64,000 nt of DNA from Xanthobacteraceae bacterium (GTDB lineage: Bacteria > Pseudomonadota > Alphaproteobacteria > Rhizobiales > Xanthobacteraceae): assembly GCA_029266425.1 (NCBI GenBank), contig JAQSWY010000001.1, forward strand, positions 248,001 through 312,000. The letters run 5' to 3'. Both the position numbers and the translations under genes were made by a program. This document shows positions 49,059 through 57,530 of this stretch, piece after piece (position 1 is the first letter of the stretch; the number at the start of each line of letters is the position of its first letter). A model generated the notes under the pieces. It searched no databases. It was not told the origin of the DNA and saw only the letters and a program-made list of their open reading frames with translations.

Positions 49059-50849
49059 ATGACCGGAATCATCATCGACAGTTTTGCCGGCGGCGGCGGC
49101 GCTTCCACCGGCATCGAATGGGCGCTTGGCCGCTCGCCTGACATCGCGATCAATCACGATGCCGAGGCGCTCTCGATGCACGCGGTGAACCATCCTGCGA
49201 CGCGGCACCTGAATTCCAACATCTGGCAGGTGGACCCGGACGATGTGTGCGCCGGACGCCCGGTCGATCTTCTGTGGGCGTCGCCGGACTGCAAGCACCA
49301 CAGCAAGGCCAAGGGCGGGCGCCCGCTGAAGCGCTCGATCCGCGATCTCGCTTGGGTGGTGGTGCTGTGGGCGAAGCGCGCGCGGCCCAAGGTGATCCTG
49401 CTGGAGAACGTCGAGGAGTTCCGCGACTGGGGGCCGCTGGTGCAGAAGACCGGCGCGGACGGAAGCCCAGTGCTCGACGACGCCGGCAACCCGTTCATGG
49501 TGCCGTGTCCGAACCGCCGCGGTGAGACCTTCAATCGCTGGGTCGGCGAGCTGCGGCGGCTCGGCTACAAGGTGGAATGGCGGGAGCTACGCGCCTGCGA
49601 CTTCGGCGCGCCGACGGTGCGCAAGCGGCTGTTCCTGATCGCCCGGCGGGATGGCCGAAAGATCGTGTGGCCGAAGCCGACGCATGGAGCACCGACCGAT
49701 CCCGACGTGATCGCCGGTCGCAAGCAGCCCTGGCGGACGGCGGCCGAGATCATCGACTGGTCGCTGCCGTGCCCCTCGATCTTTGCCACGTCGGCGGAGA
49801 TCAAGCGCGACTTCGGCGTCGCGGCCAGGCGGCCGCTCGCCGAGGCCACGCTCACCCGCATCGCCAAGGGGGTGAAGCGCTACGTGCTCGATGCTGCGGC
49901 GCCCTTCATCATCCGCACCGACATGGCGAGCGCGGCGAAGCGCAACGGGGTGCACGACACCGGCGAACCGATCCGCACGATGACGACGTCGGGCTCTTTC
50001 GCCCTGGTCGACCCGGTTCTGATGCCCTTCTCCAGCTATGGGCAGCAGGGCGGCGCATCGCGGACGCTCGACGGGCCGCTGCACACGATCACTGCCAGCC
50101 GGAAGGACACCGATCAGATCGTCGCGCCGTTCTTCGTGCCGCGCTATGGCGAGCGGAAAGGGCAGGAGCCTCGGTGCCAGCCGGCCCATGTGCCGCTCGC
50201 AACCGTCGTGCCGACGGGCAACGGGGCCTCGCTCGTCTCCGCCTTCCTCGCCCAGCACAACACCGACATGGTCGGCCACGATGCGCGCGAGCCGGTCTCG
50301 ACCATCGTGGGCAAGGGCTGCACGCAGGCTGTCGTTTCGGCCGGCCTCTTGAACCTCAAAGGTAGCGACCGGCGCGACGCGGATGCGAAGGCGCCGGCAC
50401 CGACCATCTGCGCCGGCGGCGGGCATGTCGCCGAGGTGCGCGCCTTCCTGATGAAATACTACGGGACCGATCAGGATCCGCGCCTCGACGAACCCTGCCA
50501 CACGGTGACGACGCGCGATCGCTTCGGCGTCGTCACCGTCTCGATCGGCGGCGAGCCTTATGTGCTGGTCGACATCGGCATGCGCATGCTCACCTCGCGC
50601 GAGCTGTTCCGCGCGCAGGGCTTTCCCGACAGCTACATCATCGAGCACGGCTATGACGGCCAGCCGTTCACCGGCGAGGCGCAGAAGCGCATGGTCGGCA
50701 ACAGCGTGTCTCCGTACATGGCCGAGGCCCTGGTGCGGGCGAACTGCCTTAGCCTTGAGGAAACGGCGCCCAAGGGCAGGCCGGTCCCCCGCGCCACGTC
50801 CGCGCCGATGATGTCGGCACCCCTCTTCGCCGAGGAGGCCGTGCCGTGA
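49059..50849 (+). CDS. Orphan DNA (cytosine-5) methyltransferase
   Basis: The 596-residue protein has C5-methyltransferase motif I (DSFAGGGGASTGIEWAL), motif IV as ASPDCKHHSKAKGG with the catalytic cysteine, ENVEEFRDWG (motif VI), RKRLFLIARRDG (motif VIII) and the final GNSVSPYMAEAL (motif X). Motif IV reads PDC rather than the usual PPC. A long variable insert (about residues 230-500) should hold the target-recognition domain. No restriction enzyme is adjacent, so it likely protects phage DNA or changes host methylation. Confidence 0.93.
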   Translation: MTGIIIDSFAGGGGASTGIEWALGRSPDIAINHDAEALSMHAVNHPATRHLNSNIWQVDPDDVCAGRPVDLLWASPDCKHHSKAKGGRPLKRSIRDLAWVVVLWAKRARPKVILLENVEEFRDWGPLVQKTGADGSPVLDDAGNPFMVPCPNRRGETFNRWVGELRRLGYKVEWRELRACDFGAPTVRKRLFLIARRDGRKIVWPKPTHGAPTDPDVIAGRKQPWRTAAEIIDWSLPCPSIFATSAEIKRDFGVAARRPLAEATLTRIAKGVKRYVLDAAAPFIIRTDMASAAKRNGVHDTGEPIRTMTTSGSFALVDPVLMPFSSYGQQGGASRTLDGPLHTITASRKDTDQIVAPFFVPRYGERKGQEPRCQPAHVPLATVVPTGNGASLVSAFLAQHNTDMVGHDAREPVSTIVGKGCTQAVVSAGLLNLKGSDRRDADAKAPAPTICAGGGHVAEVRAFLMKYYGTDQDPRLDEPCHTVTTRDRFGVVTVSIGGEPYVLVDIGMRMLTSRELFRAQGFPDSYIIEHGYDGQPFTGEAQKRMVGNSVSPYMAEALVRANCLSLEETAPKGRPVPRATSAPMMSAPLFAEEAVP

Positions 50850-51892
50850 GTGTCGATGCATCCTATTGGGCGTGGCGGATCACGTCTCTCGCGCCGGGCG
50901 CCAAGCTGGTGCTGATGGCGCTCGCCGACTATGCCGACGAGGAGCATTGCTGCTGGCCGAGCCGCCGCATGCTGGCCGAGCGCAGCGTGCAGAGCCCGGA
51001 AACCGTCTCGCGCCGGCTGGCCGACCTCGAGGCGGCCGGGCTGATCGAGCGGACGCCGCGCGTCGGCCCGAATGGCGGGCGCACGAGCGACATGATCCGC
51101 CTTCTGATCACGGTGCAGAAGGGCACCCCCCCTTGTCAGATTGACAAGGCCCCCCCTCGTCAATCTGACGAGGCCCCCCTTGTCAGCGGTGACAAGGCCC
51201 CCTTGTCAACTGTGACAACACAGGAACCGTCAATTGAACCGTCAATAGAAGAACCCCCCATAGCCCCCGAGGGGGACGGAGCGGGCGAAGCCGAACATGG
51301 GGATGGGGAAGGGGAGAGCAGGCCGGACACGCAGTTCGCCGTCTTCATCGAGACATTCCAGCCGGATCCGGCCTATTCCGAGCGCAAGGCGATGCGGGCA
51401 TGGGCTCGGCTCTCCACCGTCGAGCGGGCCGAGGCCCTGGCTGGCCTGCCGCGCTACCTCGCCCATTGCCGAGCCATCAAGCGGCGTGTCTGCGATCCCG
51501 CGTCGTTCCTGAACGAACGGCGCTGGAAGAACTTTCCTGCCATCCACACCAAGGCTGAGCCGGCTCCGCGACCGATCGAGGATGACCCGATCAAGCGGGC
51601 CGTGCTGTGGGCGATGTCCGGTGCGGCCGATCGCTCGCAATGGGTGTTCGTCGAGGAAGGAACCGACGCCTGGGCGGCATGGCATGCAGCCTATCGGCAA
51701 GCTGGCTTCGCCAATCGCTTCACCATGGGGCGGCACGAGCTGGTGCGCGGCAGCGACGGCGGCTGGGTGCAGAGCGAGCACAAGGGCCGAACCTTCCCGC
51801 AGCGCTATCCGCCCAAGGGCGACGGCGGCAAGACCGGCCCGCCGGGCGGGATGACGGAAGCGGATCGGGATGTGTTGCGGCAAGGGATTTGA
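50846..51892 (+). CDS. Lambda-O-like replication initiator with an embedded origin
   Basis: The 348-residue protein starts with GTG overlapping the methylase stop (GTGA). The N-terminal winged helix (YWAWRITSLAPGAKLVLMAL, AERSVQSPETVSRRLADLEA) is typical of phage replication proteins. A repetitive Pro/Lys/Asp linker (about residues 92-125) is encoded by the palindromic repeats described separately. The C-terminal half (QFAVFIETFQPDPAYSERKA onwards) has no motif I can name. In lambda the O gene likewise contains ori. Confidence 0.8.
   Translation: MSVDASYWAWRITSLAPGAKLVLMALADYADEEHCCWPSRRMLAERSVQSPETVSRRLADLEAAGLIERTPRVGPNGGRTSDMIRLLITVQKGTPPCQIDKAPPRQSDEAPLVSGDKAPLSTVTTQEPSIEPSIEEPPIAPEGDGAGEAEHGDGEGESRPDTQFAVFIETFQPDPAYSERKAMRAWARLSTVERAEALAGLPRYLAHCRAIKRRVCDPASFLNERRWKNFPAIHTKAEPAPRPIEDDPIKRAVLWAMSGAADRSQWVFVEEGTDAWAAWHAAYRQAGFANRFTMGRHELVRGSDGGWVQSEHKGRTFPQRYPPKGDGGKTGPPGGMTEADRDVLRQGI
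51133..51218. repeat. Four hyphenated palindromes (iterons), candidate phage replication origin
   Basis: Units at 51133-51147 (TTGTCAGATTGACAA), 51157-51171 (TCGTCAATCTGACGA), 51180-51195 (TTGTCAGCGGTGACAA) and 51203-51218 (TTGTCAACTGTGACAA) are spaced 24, 23 and 23 bp apart and separated by GGCCCCC tracts. A lower-GC stretch with the direct repeat ACCGTCAAT-N-GA follows at 51227-51250. The pattern parallels lambda ori inside gene O. Confidence 0.75.
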
Positions 51893-51902
51893 GGAGGCGA
51901 GT

Positions 51903-52559
51903 ATGGCAAGGCGCGGAAGGCCGAGGAAGCAGGGCAAGCGGTTCCCTTCGGGGAAGCTTTCCCAAAAGCCGCGAGATGTGCGGGATGTGGTGTGCGCGCA
52001 GCCGCACCGGCGTGGCCTCGCCGAGGATCTGCGCAAGGATCAGCGGGCGGCGACGGAGATCGGCCGCATGTTCCTGAGCGGTGTGATCTCCGAGGCGAAG
52101 TATTGGGCCGCCGAGCGCTGGCGCGGTGTGGTGCGGGAGTTCCATGTCGTGCTCGCCACGCCCATGCAGACGAGCTCGGCGCTCGCCGGCATGGTGGCGC
52201 CCGGTATGGAACAGCCGATGGAGGCCGATCATCTCGCAGCGGAGTGCCCCGAGTCGGAGGTGCAGAAGCGCGCTCGTGTGCTGAAGGCGCACGGCGCTGC
52301 GATGCGGGCGATCCGGGCTTTGCCCGAGGCCAGCAACGTGTTCGCCGTTCTGGAAGCGGTGGTGATCAAAGACGAGCCTTGTCGTGACGATGATTTGCGG
52401 TTGCTCCGATCGGGGCTTTTGGCCTTCTGCCGGCTCTGGCGCATGGAGGATCGAGCACCGGGCGAGGAACCCGACGTCAGGGTGTCTGGCGTGCGTGCTG
52501 AGCGGCCTTCATGGGGACATGATGAAAAAGAAGTCCGGATTGTCTATTCCAATCCTTGA
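51903..52559 (+). CDS. AT-hook-bearing phage protein of unknown function
   Basis: The 218-residue protein begins MARRGRPRKQGKRF, an AT-hook-like basic GRP motif. A helical middle follows, with IGRMFLSGVISEAKYWAAER and VQKRARVLKAHGAAMRAIRA. GAGGAGGCG precedes the ATG. It is the last gene of the early rightward block before a terminator-like hairpin. I recognise no family; DNA binding is inferred from the N-terminus. Confidence 0.65.
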   Translation: MARRGRPRKQGKRFPSGKLSQKPRDVRDVVCAQPHRRGLAEDLRKDQRAATEIGRMFLSGVISEAKYWAAERWRGVVREFHVVLATPMQTSSALAGMVAPGMEQPMEADHLAAECPESEVQKRARVLKAHGAAMRAIRALPEASNVFAVLEAVVIKDEPCRDDDLRLLRSGLLAFCRLWRMEDRAPGEEPDVRVSGVRAERPSWGHDEKEVRIVYSNP

Positions 52560-52609
52560 CGCTTTTTGCCAAATCAGATTACGACTACCTAAATTGATAA
52601 TGAGGATGG

Positions 52610-52640
52610 TATGCCCGGAGCGGAGACGCGGCCGGGCATA
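52610..52640 (+). terminator. Hairpin at the end of the early rightward operon
   Basis: TATGCCCGG and CCGGGCATA form a perfect 9-bp stem with a 13-bp loop, followed by GTTGTTTC. It lies 51 bp after the preceding stop and likely ends or attenuates the early transcript. Confidence 0.55.
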
Positions 52641-52680
52641 GTTGTTTCTGGAGGGCGGCATGGTCCGGTATCACCCCTCC

Positions 52681-52711
52681 TTGACTTGCCGCCGTCTTCA
52701 GCGATCCTAAT
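52681..52711 (+). promoter_or_regulatory. Candidate promoter of the small leader-peptide gene
   Basis: TTGACT (52681-52686) is followed after 17-19 bp by ATCCTAAT, a weak -10 (CCTAAT matches four of six bases). It lies between a terminator-like hairpin and the 39-codon gene, about 40 bp upstream of its ATG. Confidence 0.4.
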
Positions 52712-52750
52712 GGCGCTCAACCCATGGTGAGCGTTACTTAGGGGGACGAT

Positions 52751-52870
52751 ATGCGGAAGATCTATACGGCACCTGTCCTTGCAAAGGCCGGCACGCTTTC
52801 GGCGGTGACGGCAGGCGCGGCCTTCTCCGGAAAGAAGGGCAAGCCAGGGCCGGTCCAGAACGGCACCTGA
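52751..52870 (+). CDS. Lasso/RiPP-like leader peptide gene (39 residues), orphan
   Basis: The ATG at 52751 is preceded by a strong GGGGGA ribosome site. The N-terminus contains YTAPVLAKAGTLSAVT, which fits the lasso precursor leader pattern Y-x2-P-x-L-x3-G-x5-T exactly; that pattern is bound by the B1/RRE protein in lasso systems. The predicted core after the Thr-Ala would be GAAFSGKKGKPGPVQNGT. It starts with glycine but has Lys-Lys-Gly where Asp or Glu is needed at ring position 7-9, so a normal macrolactam is not possible. No B, C or transporter gene is nearby. An intrinsic terminator follows 27 bp later, making it an independent unit between phage early and late genes. Confidence 0.7.
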   Translation: MRKIYTAPVLAKAGTLSAVTAGAAFSGKKGKPGPVQNGT

Positions 52871-52896
52871 CCGCTTCCTCATCCGGGAGCATTCTC

Positions 52897-52930
52897 AAAG
52901 GCCCGAGCGGAAACGCTTCGGGCCTTTTCT
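52897..52930 (+). terminator. Intrinsic terminator after the small peptide gene
   Basis: AAGGCCCGA and TCGGGCCTT pair around a GAAA-type loop region with one bulged base, followed by TTCT. It isolates the peptide gene from the late packaging genes. Confidence 0.75.
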
Positions 52931-52949
52931 ATTCTGAGGTGTTCCCTCC

Positions 52950-53309
52950 ATGCCACGCCTCAAGGCGCTGCCCTCTCGCATCTCACCTGCGCTATCGCGC
53001 ATTGCAATCCAAACCAGCGACGAACGGCAGCGCACACAGTTGCGTCGCACGTCCGCACCGTGGCGTGCCTGGTACGACACCGAGCGCTGGCGGAAGAAGC
53101 GCATCGCCATCTTCACCCGCGATCTGTTCACCTGCCGTATGCGCGGCTGCGGTCGCATTGAAGGCAACACCTCTCAACTCGTGTGCGATCACATCGTGCC
53201 GCACCGAGGCGATGAGCGCCTGTTCTGGGATGACGCGAACCTGCAGACCCTCTGCAAGCCCTGCCACGATCGGCTGAAGCAGATCGAGGAGCGCCGGGCC
53301 GTCCGGTGA
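52950..53309 (+). CDS. Phage HNH endonuclease of the packaging module
   Basis: The 119-residue protein has two CxxC-like knuckles (CRMRGCGR and LCKPCHD) flanking the HNH core LVCDHIVPHRGDERLFWDDA with NLQTLC. HNH proteins at this position assist terminase in HK97-type phages, where they are needed for specific cleavage. GAGG precedes the ATG. Confidence 0.9.
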   Translation: MPRLKALPSRISPALSRIAIQTSDERQRTQLRRTSAPWRAWYDTERWRKKRIAIFTRDLFTCRMRGCGRIEGNTSQLVCDHIVPHRGDERLFWDDANLQTLCKPCHDRLKQIEERRAVR

Positions 53310-53394
53310 CGCCAAGCACGGGGAGGGGGGTGCAAAAGTCTGGAAGCCTCTTCTCGTCCCGACCCGCGCCCTTACCGTTCGGAGTTTTTTTCCT

Positions 53395-53886
53395 GTGGCT
53401 GACGAGAATTCCGAACCCCGCCCCGATGTCGATCTGTTCGGCGCGCCGATCGCGCCGATACGAGATCGCCGCGGCCGGCCGTCTTTCAAGAAAGACAAGG
53501 AAAATCAAGAGTTTGTTGCGATACGCGCGGCGGCCGGCTGGTCGCAGAGGCGGATCGCCGAGAACATGGGCGTCGATGAGAAGACGCTCCGGAAGTATTT
53601 TTCCCGCGAGCTCGAATACGGCGCGGTGCTTACCGAGGGCGTCATGCTCGACGTGCTCATGAAGCTGGTGCGCGAAGGCAAGGTCCAGGCGATCAAGCAG
53701 CTCTACGCTATGATCAAAACCGCCGCGCCGGCTGCGCCCCGCAACCATGCCGACGCGGAGGACGACGAGCCGGAGGCCGAGGATAAGCCGAAGGCGCTCG
53801 GCAAGAAGGAGCAGGCGCTGCAGGACGCGCAGATGATCCCTGATGACTACGGGGACATCTTCGCGAAGATGGGCCGGCGGCACTGA
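53395..53886 (+). CDS. Terminase small subunit
   Basis: The 163-residue protein begins with GTG at 53395. It has a helix-turn-helix (IRAAAGWSQRRIAENMGVDE KTLRK split over two helices), a central oligomerisation helix (LDVLMKLVREGKVQAIKQLY) and an acidic C-terminus. It recognises phage DNA for packaging. Its stop overlaps the TerL start (TGATG). Confidence 0.85.
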   Translation: MADENSEPRPDVDLFGAPIAPIRDRRGRPSFKKDKENQEFVAIRAAAGWSQRRIAENMGVDEKTLRKYFSRELEYGAVLTEGVMLDVLMKLVREGKVQAIKQLYAMIKTAAPAAPRNHADAEDDEPEAEDKPKALGKKEQALQDAQMIPDDYGDIFAKMGRRH

Positions 53887-55604
53887 TGCCCGAGGGCATT
53901 TCGTTCGCTTGCCCCGACTGGTTCGACAAGCTGAAGGCCGGGCAGACGCCTATTCCGGTGCTGCCGCTCGACGAGGTGCTCGCCGAGTGCGCGGTGGCCC
54001 TGTTCAACAAGCTGCGTATTCCGGACATCCCCGGCATGCCGACCATGGGCGAGGCGGCCGGGGAGTGGATGCGCGACATCGTGCGCGCGGCCTTCGGATC
54101 GATCGATCCGAGGTCTGGCGAGCGCTTCGTTGGCGAGTTGTTCAACCTGGTGCCGAAGAAGAACGGCAAGACGACGAACGCGGCGGCGCTCGGCCTCATC
54201 GCGCTGATGATGAACCGCCGGCCGAACATCGACGGCGTCATCATTGGGCCGACGCAGGAGGTGGCCGACAAGTGCTTCATGCAGGCATGCGCCATGATCG
54301 AGGCGGATGCCTATCTGTCGCGGCGGTTCAAGGTCATCGACCACAAGAAGACGATCGTCGATCTACATGTCGACGAGCGCACGGGTGTTCGCATGAATGC
54401 CCGGCTCAAGATCAAGAGCTTCGATCCGAAGGTGGTCACCGGCTCGATCCCGGCCTTCGCGATCCTTGATGAGCTGCACGTCATGGCGGAATCGCCCTCC
54501 GCCAGGCGCGTGCTCGGCCAGATCCGCGGCGGCATGATCACCAATCCGGAAAGCCTGCTGATCATCATCACCACGCAGTCTGAGGTGCCGCCGTTCGGCA
54601 TCTTCAAGGAGGAGCTGCAGTACGCCCGCGCGGTGCGCGACGGTAAGATCACCGAGGGCGTCAGGATGCTGCCGGTGCTCTACGAATTCCCAGAGGCGAT
54701 GCAGCTCGATCCGACGCTGCCGTGGAAAGACACGAAGAACTGGAGTTTGGTGCTGCCTAACCTCGGCCGCTCGCTGAGCGTCGACCGCCTCAATGGCGAG
54801 TGGCAGACCGAGTGGAAGAAGGGCGAGGAGGCGGCGCGCCGCTGGGCCAGCCAGCATCTCAATATCGAGATCGGCATGGCGATGCACGATGATCGCTGGA
54901 TCGGCGCCGACTTCTGGACCGAGGCGACCGACCGGCGCGTCACGCTCGACTACATCAAGGCGAATGCCGACGTCTGCGTGGTCGGCGGCGATGTCGGCGG
55001 CCTCGACGATCTGTGGGGCCTCGCCGTCATCGGGCGGCACAAGGTCACCCGGCACTGGATGCTGTGGGCAAAAGCCTGGGCGCAGAAGAAGGTGCTGGAG
55101 CGGCATAAGGAGATCGTCAGCAAGCTCGCCGATTTCGAGGCGGAGCGCACGCTGGTCATATGCGAGCGCGTCACGCAAGACGCCGAGGAGGCCGCGCAGA
55201 TCATCGTTGATCTCTGGCAGGAAGGGCTCTTGCCGGATGCGAACGCGATCGGCCTGGACCCGGCCGGCGTTCCCGCGCTCCTCGAGGAGCTCGCCTCCTA
55301 CGGCATCGGCGAGCCGATGGTGGCGGCGGTGACGCAGGGTTACCGGCTTTCCTCGGCGATATTCGGCACAGAGCGAAAGCTCGCCGACGGTACGATGAAG
55401 CACGGCGGCTCGGCACTGCTGCGCTGGTGCGTCGAGAATGCCCGATGTGAGCAACGCGGCAGCAATGTCTACATCGAGAAGCGGACCGGCAGCTCGAAGA
55501 TCGACCCGCTGATGGCGAGCTTCAACGCTGTCGAAATGATGAGCCGCAACCCGGTTGCCAAGAGCCGTATCGATGACTTCCTCGCGAACCCGGTGCACTC
55601 ATGA
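53886..55604 (+). CDS. Terminase large subunit
   Basis: The 572-residue packaging motor has an ATPase domain with Walker A VPKKNGKTTN and Walker B FAILDELHVM, then a nuclease domain with VVGGDVGGLDDL (metal-binding aspartates), ICERVTQDAEEA and GLDPAG near the end. This matches the HK97/P27-like terminase class. It is coupled to TerS upstream and to the portal gene downstream (ATGATG overlapping the stop). Confidence 0.93.
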   Translation: MPEGISFACPDWFDKLKAGQTPIPVLPLDEVLAECAVALFNKLRIPDIPGMPTMGEAAGEWMRDIVRAAFGSIDPRSGERFVGELFNLVPKKNGKTTNAAALGLIALMMNRRPNIDGVIIGPTQEVADKCFMQACAMIEADAYLSRRFKVIDHKKTIVDLHVDERTGVRMNARLKIKSFDPKVVTGSIPAFAILDELHVMAESPSARRVLGQIRGGMITNPESLLIIITTQSEVPPFGIFKEELQYARAVRDGKITEGVRMLPVLYEFPEAMQLDPTLPWKDTKNWSLVLPNLGRSLSVDRLNGEWQTEWKKGEEAARRWASQHLNIEIGMAMHDDRWIGADFWTEATDRRVTLDYIKANADVCVVGGDVGGLDDLWGLAVIGRHKVTRHWMLWAKAWAQKKVLERHKEIVSKLADFEAERTLVICERVTQDAEEAAQIIVDLWQEGLLPDANAIGLDPAGVPALLEELASYGIGEPMVAAVTQGYRLSSAIFGTERKLADGTMKHGGSALLRWCVENARCEQRGSNVYIEKRTGSSKIDPLMASFNAVEMMSRNPVAKSRIDDFLANPVHS

Positions 55605-56839
55605 TGCGAAGCACGAAGCTCACCCTTGCTTCGCGTCTGAAGCAGGTGATCCGGGCCGGGTTCGGATTGCGAGACGCTGAATCTTGGCGAGTTGCCTTCC
55701 CGGCCATGACGGCTTCCGGAAAGGCCGTCACACCAGAAGGCTCGATGCGGATCGCTGCTGCTTGGGCGTGCATGCGATTGCTGTCAGAGACTGTGGCGAC
55801 CCTTCCGTTCATGCTTTATCGCACGGCGGCGGACGGTAGCCGCACGATCGCTGCCGATGACCCGCTCTATGCTTTGATCCATGACTCACCCAGTGCCGAC
55901 TACACTGCCGTCGAGTTTTGGGAAGGTGTGGTTCTTTCCTTGTGCTTGGGAGGCAACTCTTATTCAAAGAAAGAGATGATCGGCAATCGTCTCGTCGCTT
56001 TGACGCCGCTGTCTACTGATCTCATGCAGGTTTCGCGCAACGAGCGCGGCGCGCGCGTCTATCGCTACTCGGACCCGAAGGGCTTCCGAACCTATGGCGA
56101 GGACGAGATCTTCCACGTGCGCGGCTTCGGCGGCGCTGGCGATGTCGGCCTCTCGCCGATCGCCTTCGCCCGGCAGTCCATGGGCACGGCGCTCGCGGCC
56201 GACGAGATGGCCGGATCGATGTTCGCGAACGGCATCCGGCCGACCGGCTTCCTTACAGTCAACGAGGTATTGAAACCCGAGCAGCGGAAGCAGCTCCGCG
56301 AGAACATTGTCGAGCCTTATGTCGGCAGCTCAAACGCTGGTGGCGTCATGGTGCTTGAGGCCGGTGTTACGTTCCAGCCCGTTACCATGACGCCGGAGGA
56401 CAGCCAGTTTCTTGAAACCAGGCAGTTCCATGTCGAGGAGATTTGTCGCTGGTTCCGTGTGCCGCCCTTCATGGTCGGCCATACGCAGAATTCGACCAGC
56501 TGGGGTTCGGGCCTTGAGCAGCAGCTGATCGGCTTCCTTACCTTCTCGCTACGCCCATACCTCTCCCGCATCGAGCAGGCGGTGCAGCGCTCGCTCATCC
56601 CGGCGACGCTGCGCGCGACGCTGAAACCGGAATTCAAGGTCGAAGGCCTGCTCCGCACCGACAGCGCCGCTCGCGCCGCCTTCTACACCGTGATGGTGCA
56701 GAACGGGATCATGACGCGCAACGAGGTGCGCCGGCTGGAAAACCTGCCGCCGCTCCCCGGCGGCGATGTTCTCACCGTGCAGTCACAGAACGTGCCGCTC
56801 GGACACAATGGCGGGCCGCCGCTCGACGACGAGGACTGA
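55601..56839 (+). CDS. Portal protein (HK97 family)
   Basis: The 412-residue protein has the family landmarks AAAWACMRLLSETVATLPFM, LSLCLGGNSYSK and RWFRVPPFMVGHTQNSTSW. It forms the dodecameric DNA entry vertex of the capsid. It begins in the overlap with the TerL stop. The C-terminus (LPGGDVLTVQSQNVPLGHNG) is typical of HK97-type portals. Confidence 0.93.
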   Translation: MMRSTKLTLASRLKQVIRAGFGLRDAESWRVAFPAMTASGKAVTPEGSMRIAAAWACMRLLSETVATLPFMLYRTAADGSRTIAADDPLYALIHDSPSADYTAVEFWEGVVLSLCLGGNSYSKKEMIGNRLVALTPLSTDLMQVSRNERGARVYRYSDPKGFRTYGEDEIFHVRGFGGAGDVGLSPIAFARQSMGTALAADEMAGSMFANGIRPTGFLTVNEVLKPEQRKQLRENIVEPYVGSSNAGGVMVLEAGVTFQPVTMTPEDSQFLETRQFHVEEICRWFRVPPFMVGHTQNSTSWGSGLEQQLIGFLTFSLRPYLSRIEQAVQRSLIPATLRATLKPEFKVEGLLRTDSAARAAFYTVMVQNGIMTRNEVRRLENLPPLPGGDVLTVQSQNVPLGHNGGPPLDDED

Positions 56840-56844
56840 CACCC

Positions 56845-57519
56845 ATGAAGACCAAGGCATTCGCCCTGCAGGTCAAAGACCTGTCGGAAGACGGCACCTT
56901 TGAGGGCTACGGCTCGGTGTTCGGTGTCCGCGACAGCTACAATGAGAGCGTCGAGGCCGGCGCTTTCACCAACAGCCTGGCGAAGCACAAGCGCGCCGGC
57001 ACCATGCCGCTGATGCTTTGGCAGCACGATCCGTGGACGCCGATCGGCGTCTGGGAGGATCTCGCCGAGGATCGCAAGGGGCTATGGGGCAAGGGCCACC
57101 TTCTCGCCGGCGTGCAGAAGGCGGACGAGGCCAAGATCCTCTTGAAGGCCGGTGCCATCCGCGGCCTGTCGATCGGCTATCGCGAGGTGGACACCCAGCC
57201 CGCCGAGGGCAGCGGCCCCCGCAAGCTGATGGAAGTCGACCTCCTCGAGGTGTCGATCGTCAGCTTCCCGGCCAATCCGAAGGCGACCGTCAAGTCCGAA
57301 CGCATGGAGGAGTTCGCCCGCCGGCTGCGCGATGGCGATCCCATGCCGGTGAAAGAATTCGAGGATCTCCTGCGCGAGGCAGGGATCCCGAAGGCCATGG
57401 CCGTACAGATCGCCTCTGTCGGCTATGCGAAGGCCATTCGGAGCGAGTCCGAGGGCAAGGCGAATAACCCGGCCATCGGCGAGCTGCGCGCCGCCGTCTC
57501 GGCCTTCCTTCCCCGCTAA
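56845..57519 (+). CDS. Prohead protease (HK97 family)
   Basis: The 224-residue serine protease of the HK97 U35 family has FEGYGSVFGVRDSYNESVEA, the catalytic histidine in LMLWQHD and the serine in IRGLSIGYRE. It cleaves capsid scaffold segments during maturation. It lies between portal and capsid as usual. Confidence 0.93.
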   Translation: MKTKAFALQVKDLSEDGTFEGYGSVFGVRDSYNESVEAGAFTNSLAKHKRAGTMPLMLWQHDPWTPIGVWEDLAEDRKGLWGKGHLLAGVQKADEAKILLKAGAIRGLSIGYREVDTQPAEGSGPRKLMEVDLLEVSIVSFPANPKATVKSERMEEFARRLRDGDPMPVKEFEDLLREAGIPKAMAVQIASVGYAKAIRSESEGKANNPAIGELRAAVSAFLPR

Positions 57520-57530
57520 GGAACACTCCC

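Noticed and set aside
51133-51218. CRISPR-like array
   Set aside because: The repeats are 15-16 bp with 7-9 bp spacers of constant C-tract sequence inside a coding frame. They fit iterons, not CRISPR.
52751-52870. A complete lasso peptide biosynthesis cluster
   Set aside because: Only the leader-like precursor is present. No B1/B2 protease, cyclase or exporter is encoded within the window, and the core lacks the acidic ring residue.
52589-52882. A 97-codon minus-strand frame opposite the small leader-peptide gene
   Set aside because: Arg/Pro-rich shadow without a ribosome site; it runs through two hairpins.
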